The position numbers and the translations under genes are program-made. Under the pieces are notes generated by a model. The model searched no databases. It saw only the letters and a program-made list of their open reading frames with translations, and had not been told where the DNA came from. From the NCBI RefSeq assembly GCF_028389875.1, contig NC_084670.1:36229155-36293154 (forward strand): a DNA stretch of 64,000 nt, given 5' to 3'. This DNA is from Rhea pennata (taxonomy: Eukaryota; Chordata; Aves; Rheiformes; Rheidae). Positions 22,501-34,879 of this stretch are shown here, one piece after another (the stretch's first letter is position 1; each line of letters opens with the position of its first letter).

Positions 22501-25500
22501 ATGAACGGGAGAGTGTTTGTGGGGTTGTTTGTTTGTTTTTCCCTGAGAGACGAACGTAAAGCAAAACGCCATCGTTTTGTATGTAGGCTCGAAAAGAGAT
22601 TCTCAAGATTCACACGAGAGCCTGGAGCCCTAAGCCGCTGGATGCAATTCTTGAGGAGCTGGCTGAAAAATGTGTTGGTAAGATCAAAAATGCATTGAGC
22701 ACCTGCACGTGACTGCATGCTGAAAGAGTCCAAGCTTGTACCAGGCAGTAAGCAAGCCCCTGTGCCTTGCCACAGAATTTGCCCCTGAGCCGGCTGGCAG
22801 GACTTGGTTGCTACCACGGTGGCAGGTTCCTGTCCACTTGCCTTGTTTTGTCTCTCAGAACACCAAAGGGTTTGGGGGGCATCTTCCTCAGCAGCAAAAA
22901 GTTTGCTCTCACAGGGGCTTCTTAAGCACAGGATATCCAGCTGCAAACCCCATAAAGGAACTGCTCTGCAGAGCGGTAACTCTTTTCAAATCACCCGCTG
23001 AACAGTTCCTGTTTGGGCCGCAGACAGAGACTTGACAAGCTGCCCTTTGGCAGCCATGTCCCTGACTTCTTTGTGCTGCCTGAGACTGACATGACACTGC
23101 ATTCTTGTCTTGCTCATTAGGATACTGTGGAGCCAACATTCAGTCTCTCTGTGCTGAAGCTGCCCTCTGTGCTTTGCGCCGACACTACCCACGGATATAC
23201 ACGAGTCGACAGAAGCTGCAGATAGACATCACTGCCATTGAAGTAGCAGCAAGAGATTTTGCGGAGGCTCTGCGGAAGATTGCACCAGCTTCGCAGAGGG
23301 CTGTGGCTTCGCCCGCGCAACCGCTGTCAGCCGTTTGTAAGCCACTGCTTCAGAGGACTCTGGAGAGACTCCTAAAAGCGTTACAGAGAGTGTTTCCCCA
23401 GGCAGCGCTTGCACTAAAGAAGGACCAGCAGCCAGGTAGAACAGTAACATCACTGCCTTCAAATTCTGCCACAGCAAACACTTCCAGCTGGTGCAGGCAG
23501 CAGAAACCAATCTTTCAGTCATGGTGGGATTGGTCTCAAACGGTAGAAACTTCTTGTTTGCCTATGCATGCCTTTACCTCAGGAATATCTGGAACAGAGT
23601 GCTGCCTAGCTTGTACTGCGGCTTCTGAAGCGCTCCATGCTTTGATCAATGGAGGTCGCTGACTGGTTCTATGCTGATTGCTTGAGGCTGTCCTACCGCT
23701 ACTATGAACTAGTGGAACTAAGGAGAGCTGCTAGATTCTTTCCTCTGGGTAAAAGAGAGGCAGAAAAGCACTGAGGAAAGGCAGGTGGAGAGGCGAGGGG
23801 GTTGGCAGAAACATGCCGCCTGAGTTGTCCACCTTCCGCTACCTCCTCCTCGAGTGACCTTTGAGAGGCTGCATTTAGAAGACACCCTGGTCTCTATATG
23901 CCAGCTCTGCAGTCCTCGGACAAATGGGCGTTTGCTGCCGCCCCGTTCCCTTAGTTGCCACTCGCTTACTGTGGGCTCCGGCTCCAGAAAGAAGTGACCT
24001 TGTTGGGGGCTTTAGGTGTCTAGCGTTCAGTGTGTGCCCGCCCAATGAAGGAAGACAAGACCCTGGCTTTCAGCACTCATTTCAAAGCTGTAGGAGTGCA
24101 AGGGAGGCAGGTGTGGGCTCTTCTGGACAGTTAACAAACCTCTCTTGTCTTTCAGACGGTGCAAATCCTATCTTAGGAAACGGCTGCATGTATAGTCATG
24201 AGGCGTCACCTTCAGGTTTTGCAGAGGAGCTGTTTCATCAAACGGCCAGTCCTCAAAAGGAAACGTTCCTTCACTTGAACAGGTAAATGTCTGTGTGCTT
24301 TGGATTGCAGTTCTTTGGCTTGCTGCGTCCTTGCCGGCGGTCTCGGCTGTGGAACTGGGAGGGGGGTAGACCCAAATGCTTCTGACAGGCGTGTTTCGTA
24401 AGAATAAAGCAAGAATCACTAACAGCCCATGGGGGAAGGGGTGCCTCAATGAGAATAACTGAATTAAAAAAATGTCTTGCAGTTCCATGTCCTTCCTGAT
24501 CACAGAGCAGTTTCTCACCTCCTGTAGTGTGGAGAGTATTTGAGGAGGAAAAAGCAAAAAGCAAGGAAAAAGGAGGAGGGACTGAACAGCTGTGTCTTTA
24601 CTGTTTACTTTGTTTTCAGAGTGCTTGCTTTCTTCTTGTTGTTCTAGAGATGCTTACTGCCAGCCCACGTGTTACAGGCCAAGGTTCTTAATAGCTGGAG
24701 AGCCCGGATGCGGGCAAAGTTCTCACCTGGCTCCTGCAGTAATACACGCGCTGGAGGAGTTTGCAGCTTACACGCTGGACCTGCCGGCTCTCTTTGTTAG
24801 TAGCACGTCGCCTGAAGAAAGATGTGCACAGGTATCTCTTCTCTCTTGCATTAACAGGAGTACTCTTCTAGCTGGGTACAGTTACAAAATGCAGCTAATA
24901 CTGAGCCGGTAGCACTGCAGTCTATGTCGTAAAGGCAAGGACTCCCAGAACGCTTTATACTTGTGCACCTGTGTCTTTTGTTTACCTGGAGAAACTGAGC
25001 TAGAGTTAGTTGTGTTTAGCTCAAGGAGAGAGTAGGATGCAACATACAGGCTGAGTGCCGTTCTATTCCTTTTGCCTCTTGGGCAGGGAGCCGACTCTGT
25101 TGTTTGGCATCGCTGTATTTTCACAGGTTAACCCTTAGTAGAAGCACTTGAGAGCCGTGCAAGGGAGAATAGACGTGTTCCGTGGCTGGGGGCTCATCAG
25201 TCACAGAAAGGCAACATCTCCTTCTGGGTTATGTGACACTGGCATCCGTGGCCACCGAGCCGCAGTGCCTAACTAGTGCCCGGATATACTGCTGGTGCGT
25301 TCCATCCTGGAACAGCAACTGCCTGAGTGCTGGTCACCTGATCAGGTGCCCAAAGGTATTCAAGCCCAGAAAGGATGCTTGCCGCTCTGTTCATGGGGTA
25401 GATGCACTGCCACGTGGACTGGGCTGTAAGGAGTCACCTTACGTCTAAGCAGCTTGGAAATCAGGTCTCTTTCTAGTCTTGTGGCTTTCTTCCGACCTTT

Positions 25501-28500
25501 TCCCATCAGGCACTGGTATTTTGTAGCATGTGTTGACTGATAACGGTGTTGCTTCTTAGCAGCTTATTCTGTGTGGTTCAGAATTCTTATGCAAACTCCC
25601 ATTTGCATTAGTTGATCCGAGAAGCCCAGAGGACAGCGCCAAGCATCCTTTATGTGCCTCGTATCCACATATGGTGGGAGGCTGCTGGCGTCACACTGAG
25701 AGCTACGTTTACAACGTTATTGGAGAACATTCCAGCATATGCTCCAGTTTTGTTGCTTGCAACGTCAGATGTACGTCACGCAGAGCTCGCCCAAGAGGTA
25801 TTTCGATTGCTGCTTTTCCTGCTTTTTTCTGTCTCGGTGGAACTTGCCTCTCCAGTAAGCACCTGGCTACTGCGCTGCCCAGAGCAGAGGGATCCTGATG
25901 TTACCAGGGCAGCCTGCCTGAATCTTTGGAAATTTGCTTAGGCAGTAATCACTACTGAACATGTTTGTCTACCAGACTTTTGAAGTCAAGAGCTTCCCTT
26001 TGACCCAGCCTTCTCCACCCCTATGGCCTTCTCAGACAGATGCCTGAATTCCCTCCTGGACAATAATCCCCGTGACTTCCACACAGTTATTGACCTGCTT
26101 AGTCAAGCGTACGCAGTGCTTGCATTGTAAAGGGTAAAAAACATGCTTTCTAAAATGATTTCTTGCGACAGCCTGCCGTTTCCAAAGGCGGCTGTTACAC
26201 TGTTAACAGCGGCAATTAATTTAGACTTTCCATGCCTCAACAGAAATGATCATTCTTATTTCATGCAGGCCAAAGAGTCCTTCAAAGATGATGTTTTAGG
26301 ATGCCACGGAGGCCTATGAAAAATCTAGGCCTACTTGAAGGCCAAGTAGCTGACTTGCTGTAGCTTCTCTTGTACTCAAATCATTAGCCAGCCTGTTCCG
26401 AAAAGGCACTCATGTTCTTGGAGGTGAACCTGAATTTCTGTAGCCTTATATCTGCAATGTCTTTCCTCCTCCCGCCTAAGGTCCGAGATTTATTTTCTGA
26501 GGCTTATGGAGAAGTTTTCCATGTCCAGTTGCCGGACGAGGAAGAAGGCAGAAAGTTCTTTGAGGACTTGCTTTTAAATCAAGCTGCTCAACCTGCTGCC
26601 TCCAAAAGGAAAGCAGGTGAGGAGCGTTTACAAGGAGGGCTTTGCTTACTGTTATGGGAGCAGCCATTTGGCATTTGTCTGGGCAACAGATTGTCGAGCA
26701 ATAACTTTTAGAAGGCTTGCATGCTTTAGTGTGCTTTGAGTACTGCTGTCTAAAACACCTTCTGGCTGACTGCAGCTTGTCAGGAACACGGCGTACAGCC
26801 TGCAGCATCTCCACCGGAGCCTCGACTGCCAGCAGAGGAGCAAGCAGAGGAGACATTGCCAGCGGGGCCTCTACCTTCCCATACACCCTTCCCAAGTGGC
26901 AAGTGGCATTTTTTTTTTTTTTTGCCTTTCCTGCATAAGCTGCTAATGCCATTGCTACCCTCCCTGTTCTCACTGCAAACTCCCTCTTTCCCATGATGCT
27001 TTTGCTTCCTTTTCCTCTTCCTTTCCTTCCGACCTGCCTCCCCTGCGCCCAGACAGAGAGCAGTGTCTCGCCCTGTGATTTCCAGTTCAAAGGATTAGAC
27101 CTGCCAACTCAAGTGGCAAAAAGAGGGGAGCAAGAGTAACAGCTATCTGAAGACAAGACCATTGTTTCTTCCCTGCCCTCTGCTTTTCCCATGAGAAGGA
27201 CAGCAGGGAACAAGGGCTTTCTCCCCGCTAAGGCCCAGGGTATGACATTGTGTGACAGCTCCTTATCCTGCTGGCAGGACTGGGAATTCCGTCACTGGTT
27301 TCATCCATGAGTTTTGGGCAATGTTCAGTGAATGCCAACATTGGTGTCTTATCCTGGAAGGCATAAGCACAAGGTTGGTTGTAAAGCAAGTGAACTGAAT
27401 CTGCAAGCATACGAGCAGTAAGTGCTTAAGGAGCATTTCCCCTTCTCCAGCAAGTATTCCTTTAAGACTGCCTCTTTAACTCTTCCCACCGTTGAAGAAG
27501 AGCTTGCGTGCAGTGGCTCTTCAGCTTCTCCTCTACATTAGTTCCTGCAGTAAGACAGTAAGCAACCTGTCCTGCTGAGATAAGCTTCCTTTGTGGTAAA
27601 GCGTTCTGCCTGAAGTCTGAGCTGTGCATAAAATCCTGCAGCTGACTATTCTGTGAATGACATTCTGTAATCCGTTCCTCTTCTTTTAAAATCAAAAGGC
27701 CAAATGACCCCCTTCCCTTGCTCCCCCTTCTTTCTCAAGGTGCCTATGTAGTGGGACAGCACAGGGCTACTTCAGTGCCCTTGGTCCCTCTCCTGGTACT
27801 CCACGTCAGGTGACGATGCTAGAATTGACTGCATCGGTAATGCTTTGGTTTGCGCTTTCTGATGTCCCTGTGCAGCTGTATCAAGCAGAAAACGCAGAAG
27901 CAACGCATCACCGTCAGTCAGCGTAGCAGAGAAGAGGAGGAGATTCCCATCCAGCGAGGAGAATGAGACTCACGTCTGTTTAAGGGTAGGTTGGAGCTGA
28001 CCGCTCTGCCTTTGCTTCCTGATCTGCTTCAGACACTTGAGCTGTTCTGCCAGCACGGCTGTACACATGTAGGCAGCTCCTGGGTCAAGAGAAGGAGCTG
28101 GGGAGGCTCCTGTTTGCAGCTGTCCGCAGCATTTCCAGGAGACCTGTGGCCTCTCTCCCAAACAGTGCCTCGTACTGCAGCAGTACGATCTAATCAAATG
28201 CAGTCGTGACTTTGCTGCGGCAGCCTCTACCCCTTACTGTGCACTGGGCCACAGCAGTTGCTGCTGTTCTGGAAGAAGTTGCTTTGCCGTTAGGATCGTT
28301 CATGGGATAGACTGGGAAGTAACACAATGCTAGGCTTGTAACACAGCCTAAGGCTTGCTTTTTCCCTCAGAGGTAGGACCAATTCACCCATTTCTTTCCC
28401 CCCAAAATCCAGTGCAATCTGTAGTTTTGTTCTTGAAGTTTCACTCGTGTTGTATTTTGCAGAAAAAGAAAGCAGGATGCGAGTTGTGTTAGACTGTCCT

Positions 28501-29560
28501 GGTTTAGTTACTGACGATACCCAGAGCCTGTCTGAAAGAGCTCATGCGCTCTTGCACTTGTCTTGTCTCCCTTCCTCCTTCAGCAACTGCTGAGTGCTGC
28601 TGCTGGGATAACAAAGAAGTTCAGCATCTTTCACCGGGAAAAACTACATGTTATGCTCAGCCAGTGTATTTACCGGCATCGACAAGACGACGACAAGACT
28701 CAGTTAATAGAGGTAGTATTTCTCACGGCCTCACGGCACTTCCGATCGCTGTTACGCCGCTCCTGCACGGGTACAGTGTGGGTATCGTGTCTTCATCTCA
28801 GTCTTCGTCTCTTTACCGCATAGTAGTCCGTGTAATATCGGAGTGGTTCATCTCTGCCTGGGAGAACTCGGTGCATGCTGCAAAGCCGTTGTTGCGTTTG
28901 GCATGGCTGTTGGCAGTTTCAGCAGGGCTAAGACCGAGCCGGAAGACAAGGGATTGCATGCACACAGCCCTTTCAAAGCAGTTCACCCTGGAGTCTGTGC
29001 ACAGCTTTTCTGTCGGGCCTCTCCTTGGGGAGGGGGCTGTGAAAGAAGGGCCCTGGTCTCCGTTTGTCACTACCCCTTCCTCCCCTTGCCGGCAGGCAAG
29101 CATGGTAAGGAGCTGGGAAGAGATTTTTCTTTAGTGCCGCCACCATAACTCTTCTAGACTAGCACGTGCGAGCGTCTTGAATTGCGCACAAAGGGAGATT
29201 TCTGCCTCGGCTGGTGCTAGATAGGCCAGAAATTCCGGCTTCACGTTCAAGAGCCAGGAGGCAAAATTGGTTGTGCCTCTGCAGTTTGCCTTGAGAAGAG
29301 GAGGTCCCTTCTCCTAAGCCCTGCTTGTCTCCATCCCGTCTCGCACACCTGACAAAGAGGATGTCTCTCCTCAGCACACTTTTTGCAAGCACTGCTGATC
29401 CAGGCTCCCTCTCTTCCTCTGCTTGGGACACGTGGGGGTGCCTCTAAAGCCAGAGGGGCTAAAAAGACATTGTGATGGTTTCAGCACACCTAGTTGCCCT
29501 GTATTCTTTCCTTTTTAGGAAATGAAGAAGGAAATTGGAACGTTCCTTGGTGCCAACTAG
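19431..29560 (+). CDS. ATAD2: ATAD2-like AAA+ ATPase gene, left copy (two exons lost)
   Basis: ATAD2 is a nuclear AAA+ ATPase that acts on chromatin and normally also reads acetylated histones through a bromodomain. Exons supported by splice sites and protein text: 19431-19548, 20303-20477, 21164-21252, 21625-21784, 22587-22677, 23121-23435, 24156-24282, 24648-24831, 25612-25797, 26481-26616, 26776 to about 26898, 28463-28506 (weak), 28584-28712 and 29519-29560 with a TAG stop. Compared with the right copy, two exons before 20303 are missing; their loss keeps the frame, because 19548 and the lost second exon both leave two bases. No stop is seen in the listed exons. No bromodomain text is found. 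The first exon and start codon are not identified. Text is closer to ATAD2 than to ATAD2B. It may be a partly functional paralogue or a decaying copy. Confidence 0.85.
20303..21784 (+). other. ATAD2: AAA1 catalytic core exons, left copy
   Basis: Three exons carry the first ATPase domain. Exon 20303-20477 has the Walker A motif GPPGTGKT and a [13 protein letters not shown] segment. Exon 21164-21252 has the Walker B motif IIFFDEIDG. Exon 21625-21784 has sensor 1 (GATNRLD) and the arginine-finger region (RRPGRFDRE). All key catalytic residues for ATP binding and hydrolysis are present. Introns are 0.4-0.7 kb with GT-AG ends. The N-terminal part of AAA1 that normally precedes Walker A is absent from this copy. 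Confidence 0.92.
22587..23435 (+). other. ATAD2: AAA1 helical lid and linker exons, left copy
   Basis: Exon 22587-22677 reads [20 protein letters not shown] and ends in EKCVG. Exon 23121-23435 continues [20 protein letters not shown] and then a PASQRAV segment and a KPLLQ segment typical of ATAD2. The usual GAD before the lid helix is GAN here but GAD in the right copy. Both exons are fully open. Confidence 0.9.
24156..26616 (+). other. ATAD2: AAA2 (degenerate ATPase) exons, left copy
   Basis: Exon 24156-24282 is a variable linker ending FLHLNR. Exon 24648-24831 holds the second AAA fold with [20 protein letters not shown]; the Walker A lysine is replaced, as in other ATAD2 proteins, so AAA2 is expected to be structural. 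Exon 25612-25797 has [18 protein letters not shown] and [19 protein letters not shown]. Exon 26481-26616 has [20 protein letters not shown]. Splice sites are normal. Confidence 0.92.
26776..26898 (+). other. ATAD2: Exon after AAA2, where the bromodomain should begin (left)
   Basis: After a CTGACTGCAG acceptor the frame reads [15 protein letters not shown], like the PPEPR...EE segment just before the bromodomain in ATAD2, and then continues [15 protein letters not shown] instead of the expected helix A text. The donor may be a GC type (GCAAGT at 26899) or the exon may run on to a stop. Between here and 28463 no bromodomain-like frame is found on the + strand. Mirror: about 44246-44368. Confidence 0.6.
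27876..27985 (+). other. Candidate basic exon, left copy
   Basis: A 110-bp block bounded by CCTGTGCAG and GTAGGT is open in one frame with text such as [14 protein letters not shown]. Lys/Arg-rich text follows the bromodomain in ATAD2, so this may be a surviving post-bromodomain exon, but its phase does not fit the next recognised exon. Mirror: 43154-43263. Confidence 0.3.
28463..29560 (+). other. ATAD2: C-terminal exons with stop codon, left copy
   Basis: Exon 28584-28712 reads [20 protein letters not shown] and then [18 protein letters not shown], matching the conserved C-terminus of ATAD2 proteins. The last exon, 29519-29560, reads [13 protein letters not shown] and ends in TAG. A short exon 28463-28506 ending VVLDCPGL fits in phase before them. 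Both ends are in phase, so the gene's natural 3' end is preserved even though the bromodomain is missing. Confidence 0.8.
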
Positions 29561-29639
29561 TGTGAGCTTCTGAAGACTGACTCCAGCTCCGTGATGTTTT
29601 GTTTTAGTTGTATGCTGCCTGCTTCCCTGGGCCTGATTC

Positions 29640-29872
29640 AGTCACGAGAGCTTTGGCTCCATCTGAACATAAGGAAAGACTTGTTTATTGTGAGGGCATC
29701 AGCACACTGGAGCAGATTGCCCGGAGACGTTGCGTAGTCTCTACCCTTGAAGCTGTCTGGATGGGGTGCACGGCAACGTGCCTGGTGTGACCCTGCTTGA
29801 GCAGGGGGGTTGGACTAGCTGATCTCCAGAGGTCCCTTCCAACCGCAACCATTCTGTGCGCCACGATTCTGT
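29640..29872 (+). mobile_element. CR1 LINE 3' end fragment (left arm)
   Basis: The text GGTTGGACTAGCTGATCTCC, then AGGTCCCTTCCAACC and CATTCTGTG, is the CR1 3' terminus, with about 190 bp of upstream CR1 sequence. It lies 80 bp after the ATAD2-like stop codon, so it may be within the 3' UTR. Mirror copy: 41275-41507. Confidence 0.9.
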
Positions 29873-32800
29873 TTATATATATAACATGTATATATGTATG
29901 TGTGTGTGTGTATGTCCAACTTTCACCAGTGTATCTCCTATTACTTACAAAGTCTAATTTATTAAAAGGGGTTGGTAACATTTATATTCGTAAAGGTGTG
30001 TCCTACCTTCAAAGTGATAAATGGGAACTCTAGAACATCACTGTGTATACGCAATACATTGTACAGTCAAAATAGTCCTCTTTTGACGGAAATGTAGACA
30101 AATAACTTGTTGCTGGGAGACTAGCTCTGTGTGAATACTGAGTAATGTAAAATCAGCTAGTCTAAGGAAAATAAAAATAATCTGGAACAAGCCCAATATG
30201 TGAAATGTGTGATCCTAGAAGGTATTCTAAAGGACTGTACCTATTCTCAGACAAACTTCATTGCTTTAAAACTGGAATTTTATGTGCTAGAACAAAAGAG
30301 CAGAAGAACCTTTGGAGAGCAGTAGTGGATTATGGTGGGGACTATGAGCCCCTGTTGTACCGGTGGAAAAGCAAGCACGTGCATTAGCACAGGACCTTAG
30401 CAATGTTTTGCCTGAAATGCACTGTGCAATACTAATCATCTAGACTCCGGTTTGCAAAACTCCAGCACATGTGCTGAGAGTGACTCCTAGCATAGTCTTG
30501 CTTTCACCAATCTATGATGCAGACAAACTTTGTCCTTTTAGTTTAGAAAGACAAGAGTTAAGATGGGATATGCCTGTTATCAATCAATATATCAGCGGCC
30601 GAAGAGAAGAGCTGAAATTTAAAATACGCAAAAGATCAGCAGATGCTTCAGTTTAAAATGTAACCTGCAGATGTAGTGATTGAAGTAGTGGGAAATAAGA
30701 CTCAACACAGTTGCGGTTCTTACAAACATACACTGATTTTTCTAATGGTGTTGAGACACTGAAGTTCAGCTTCCACTGAAATGTTTTTGAAATTTATATT
30801 AATAATTTAAAATAGAGAGAACTCTAAATACGGAACCATAAAACACAGATAAATAGAAGACCATTACACTAGCCATATTTGGAAGGTTATGTAGAGAGCA
30901 CAAAACTCTAATCACAACAAAATCTAACTGTTTCAATGCTGTTTTGAAGCATATATTTCATATAACCTCAATGCTATCAAAAAGGCTGCCGCAAGACGGC
31001 ACCACAGTATTTTGGGTGATGACATTACCGTGTCATAATAATGATTTTTTTTCTTCGTGTAAGTATAAAATAAAATAGCTGTGGATATAAGAAATGACCT
31101 TATTTGAAGACAATGTGTACAAGAAAGAATCTTTAATGCATTTTACTTATGGATTTTCTGCATTTCTATACAATTAAATACTTCATTCTGGACGAAGCTC
31201 TAGCCTGGGATGTGTTTCGTTCTGTCGTTTCTCTTTCTGTGGTGTGGACTACTTACAAAGGATTGTTTTCTTGGATACGTTCATCAGAATAATTTTGATT
31301 TATATTTAAATCAAATAAGGTTGACTTCAAGTACCAATACATGAGGAACAAGAATTGTGTTTCAGTGAGGACAGTAAAATATGAGTTTGTTCCAATTTCA
31401 ATCTATTTTAATAGGGGAGGAACCCAACTTTTGTTAAGAAACTAAACTTTTTATTTCAATCGTTACTGAATTGAGTTCGGCCAGGAACCCCAAAGCACCC
31501 TTACTTAGCCAGGCATCCCAGCCAGAGCTCCTGGGGTTTCAGTCAGCGCGCAACTGACGGATGAGACAGTAATCTGAAATTGAGACTTGTCAGTGGCTTT
31601 CCAGGGCTGCCAAGAAACTAGGTGGGCAAGCCAGCATGAAACGGGCAAACGTCCAGGGAAAACCTGCCTGACAAGTCAGGCTCTTGCATAGCCTGCCTGG
31701 GCTCTCCAGAATTTTTTTAACATCTGCCTCTGCAGTATTTTTCAGTTTTACAGGTCTACATTCTCCGAAGAAAAACTGTGAAGTCAGGGAGTCTTTGGAG
31801 CGTGCTTCATCCCTAGGAATATTAAATAATAGCAAATAACAAATAAACTCTCTGCGACATGGCTTCCTTGCTATTTAGAACAGCTTTGAGTCTAGGTCTG
31901 TAAGACACAAGATCTAGAAATAAGTTATAAAGCTCTTGTACTGTAAAAGGAATGATAAAGAGTACATAATGTTTACAAGCTTATTTTCCTTTTTAGCTGG
32001 TATTGGTTTTTTGTGATGGGGTAATTTCACGTTTATTTCCAAATACTGTAAGAAGTCTGTTGCTGAAAATGGGTTGTGCCACGGACCAGGCGTATATTTC
32101 ACTGGGAATGGGAAAATCACACTCCGCAAGATCAATGTTTTAGATAATTCCATCAGATTATAAATGGCCAACTCAAGAAACACACTGGGTATAGAAATAT
32201 ATATACATTTATATTCATGTATACATCTAAACTGATTCTGTAGGATTAGTAATAAGACCAAGAACATAATTTAAGAATCTCGCCTCACTTGAGTCTAATA
32301 ACAATTCTAAATTATATGCATCATAGAGTTCAGATGGGTGGTTTGGCTATGGATTCTCTCTGTTTTTTTTCTCACAGGAATGACTATTCAGCGCCTCCTG
32401 CTGTGGACTAAACTCTCCAGTAAATTAGGTGCTTTATGTCTGTGGAATTTCTTATGCAGTATGAAGGAACCATTATGTGAAAATAAGCATTTTACTTCTA
32501 CGGTGGACTACAGCATAGGCTGAAAAATAGGCTTTTCTTCCCCTGCCCACTGAAATTAACCTGACCTGGTATTTAAATTGTTCCATTTCCATAAGCTTAT
32601 TGGTAACAGAAGAGGTTTTTTTTTTTTTTTCCTTCCTTTTCTTATATTTTGTTTAATAAAAAGTGTGGTTTGTTGAAGGCAAAATTGTTAAGAGAACTGG
32701 CGTGGAGAGATGAACACTTTGAATCTTTGGCTGACCGCAGCCAGCACGCAGCCCCATGAGCGCTGAGGGGTTCGCAATGTCCGATAGGTGCTGGCTGACC

Positions 32801-33764
32801 GGTGTTCATACAGTTTTCATCCTAATGAGAAGATATCTCTATCATTAAGAAAAAATTGCTCCTTTCTCCTCCAATTCTGTTCTAGTATTTCTTTTTTACA
32901 ATACATTCATGGCATAGTCCCTCTTTCACCAAGCACAGTAGGGAAGCTCTGCATAGGATCTGCAAAGCAGAATTAGGTTGATGGCTTTGGGGTTGTCTAC
33001 AAGGAGGCACCTGTGCACAGGCTCAGCTAAAAAGGCACTTTATAGCTCCAAAGAGCGTTCGTTAGCATCAGGATTTGCTGTAGGAGTTTGGGGCCTTCTT
33101 ATGGTCATTGCTGTAAGTGGGAAAAAGCTTCCTTCTCTCCTTGCACAAGGGAAGACTTCTTACCACTAACACAGCCTAAACTAATGTCCATCACTGTCTC
33201 ATTATCCCCACTGTCGCCTAGTTATGTTCCTGGGACATTTCATTTATTTTCTAAATTTGCACTGCACCTCCATTCCCTCTGCAGAGCCAGGAGGTGAGGC
33301 CCAGGTAAAGTTGGAGCTTTCAAGCCTCTCTGATGGACATCAAGTCAGAGAGGAGAGCATTTCTGAAGAGCTTCCTTCTCCTGGGCTGTAAACCTGGAGA
33401 TGTTTCTCCATCTGTGGTCATTCAAAGCCATGCCTTGCAGGTTCTGCTCCAAAATCCCAGGACACAGTTCCAGAGGCCTCAGGGTCCACCCAGCTGAGGG
33501 GAATGAAAGCAAAGACTCTCTCTCACTGCCACCAGGCACCTGAAAAACCTATCAGAAGTCCTGCCTTGGATTCACTGAGAGTTTATCAAACTGGAAATAC
33601 GGAGTGAAATGTTTATGACCCAGCAAACTGGAATTTTCCCAATTAAATTTTTGCTTGGAAATTTTCTAGTTGCTTCTAGGCAAGATTCACTTTAGCATTA
33701 GACAATATGGACAGTATGGGGGAGGATAATTAGACAAAAGTTAGGGATCATCAAATAGCCTGCT
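29873..33764. other. Inner left arm: AT-rich DNA, no recognised gene
   Basis: Two short frames on the + strand (30205-30387 and 30471-30656) are kept without change in the right arm. They read like fragments of a protein (for example LWRAVVDYGGDYEPLLYRW and then ELRWDMPVINQYISGRREEL), but I could not identify it; they may be a decayed retrocopy. A (TG)/(TA) microsatellite lies at 29875-29915. A poly(T) run lies near 32619-32632. Frames at 31590-33539 match their mirrors almost exactly. No complete gene is supported. Confidence 0.5.
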
Positions 33765-34879
33765 ATTTCAAATAGTGAAATAAAGAATTGCACGAGGAAA
33801 GGGTGAAAATAAATAACAAAAACGAGCAATTTTTAAAAACATATAACAAATTAAAAATAAAAAGTAGTAACATATACAAATACCAAACATTATAGAAGTC
33901 TGAGGTCCTAGACTCTCCACAAAGATACGATCAGCTGGGAAATGAAAAGTATTAACTGGAGAGAGAGAAAAACTCCTACCTGCATCCAACATCATGCCCC
34001 TCAGAAATCCACTTATACCAGGTAGAATTGCAAAATGTCACGATTTAAGTAGGATCACAACACCTAGCAATGCCATGATACTATTTGGGGATCAACACTG
34101 TGAAAGAGTTACAGGATTATCCGCAATATTTTTACTGTGTACAGAGCCCAATTCAAATATGGATCAATAAATCTGCAGAAAGTAAGACAAAACACTTTCC
34201 ATACACAATAGGAGACAGGTTCTTGCAGGATGTATTAAAAAAAATTACCAAAAAAACACTGTTACTATGAAGAAGGGTGCATAAAATCCCACTTCCATGA
34301 GCTAGGAAGCCTGATGTTTCATTCCTTTTTGATTCAGATCATCTATTCCAGTAAGTCAAAATTCCATCAGAATTCCAGGAAGTTTTTCTGCATCAGATAC
34401 ACCTTCCAAACATCCGGTTTCACATCCAAAATGCAGATTTGCCTACCTGACTGAACGAATACGGGCTTCTGGGTCAATCTTTCAATGGAATGAATAACTG
34501 TGGCTCCATTTAAAACAACAGAATTCTACTACTACGTGACAAAGAAAATCTTCTTTGAAGCACTTCAGAAGTTCAAGTCTCCTCCAACAAGGTATGAGAA
34601 ATGGAGGAAACAGTCCCTTTTCCTTCCCTCTTCTGCCCCCCCCCCCATCCCACAGCACTTCAGTCAGCATAATTCACCTAGAAAGGAAAAACAGAACTAA
34701 AAGAAAGAAACAAACCAACCAACCCTCTGTAAAACTTCCTGACTTTTTAAGGCATTTACTGATTTCCCAGCCTAAAAAAAACAAACAAAAAAATCCACCC
34801 TAACACACCTTCCTCTTCATTGTACGGCCTTCCTGACGGCTGCGTGCCATGCACTTGAGCTTCCAGTAGCTAAGGGATG

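Larger units (their letters stand above)
8300..33764 (+). repeat. Left arm of a large inverted repeat (palindrome)
   Basis: This stretch reads as the reverse complement of 37379-64000. Paired positions sum to 71143 next to the spacer, 71139-71147 over most of the gene, 72150 beyond about 20050, 72365 around 14-16 kb and 72300 at the outer edge; each change marks an arm-specific indel. The inner boundary is sharp: position 33764 pairs with 37379 and the next bases do not match. The outer boundary is not seen, because the right arm runs off the window. Open frames compared between the arms differ at about 0-3 residues per 100, so the arms are very similar but not identical. This is read directly from the sequence; no alignment program was run. 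Confidence 0.97.

Noticed and set aside
24648-24831. Loss of the AAA2 Walker A lysine as evidence of a pseudogene
   Set aside because: The second ATPase domain of ATAD2 proteins is normally degenerate, so this is the family state.
27228-27695. - strand frames between the AAA2 and C-terminal exons as a possible antisense gene or the missing bromodomain
   Set aside because: They do not resemble a bromodomain, lie on the wrong strand, and contain no recognised domain.
30205-30387. Assignment of the frame to a BRCT-domain protein
   Set aside because: A loose resemblance to a GGG-type BRCT segment was noticed but is too weak to name.
33345-33539. 64-codon - strand frame identical to 37604-37798
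   Set aside because: Conserved only because the arms are conserved; no family recognised and no gene context.
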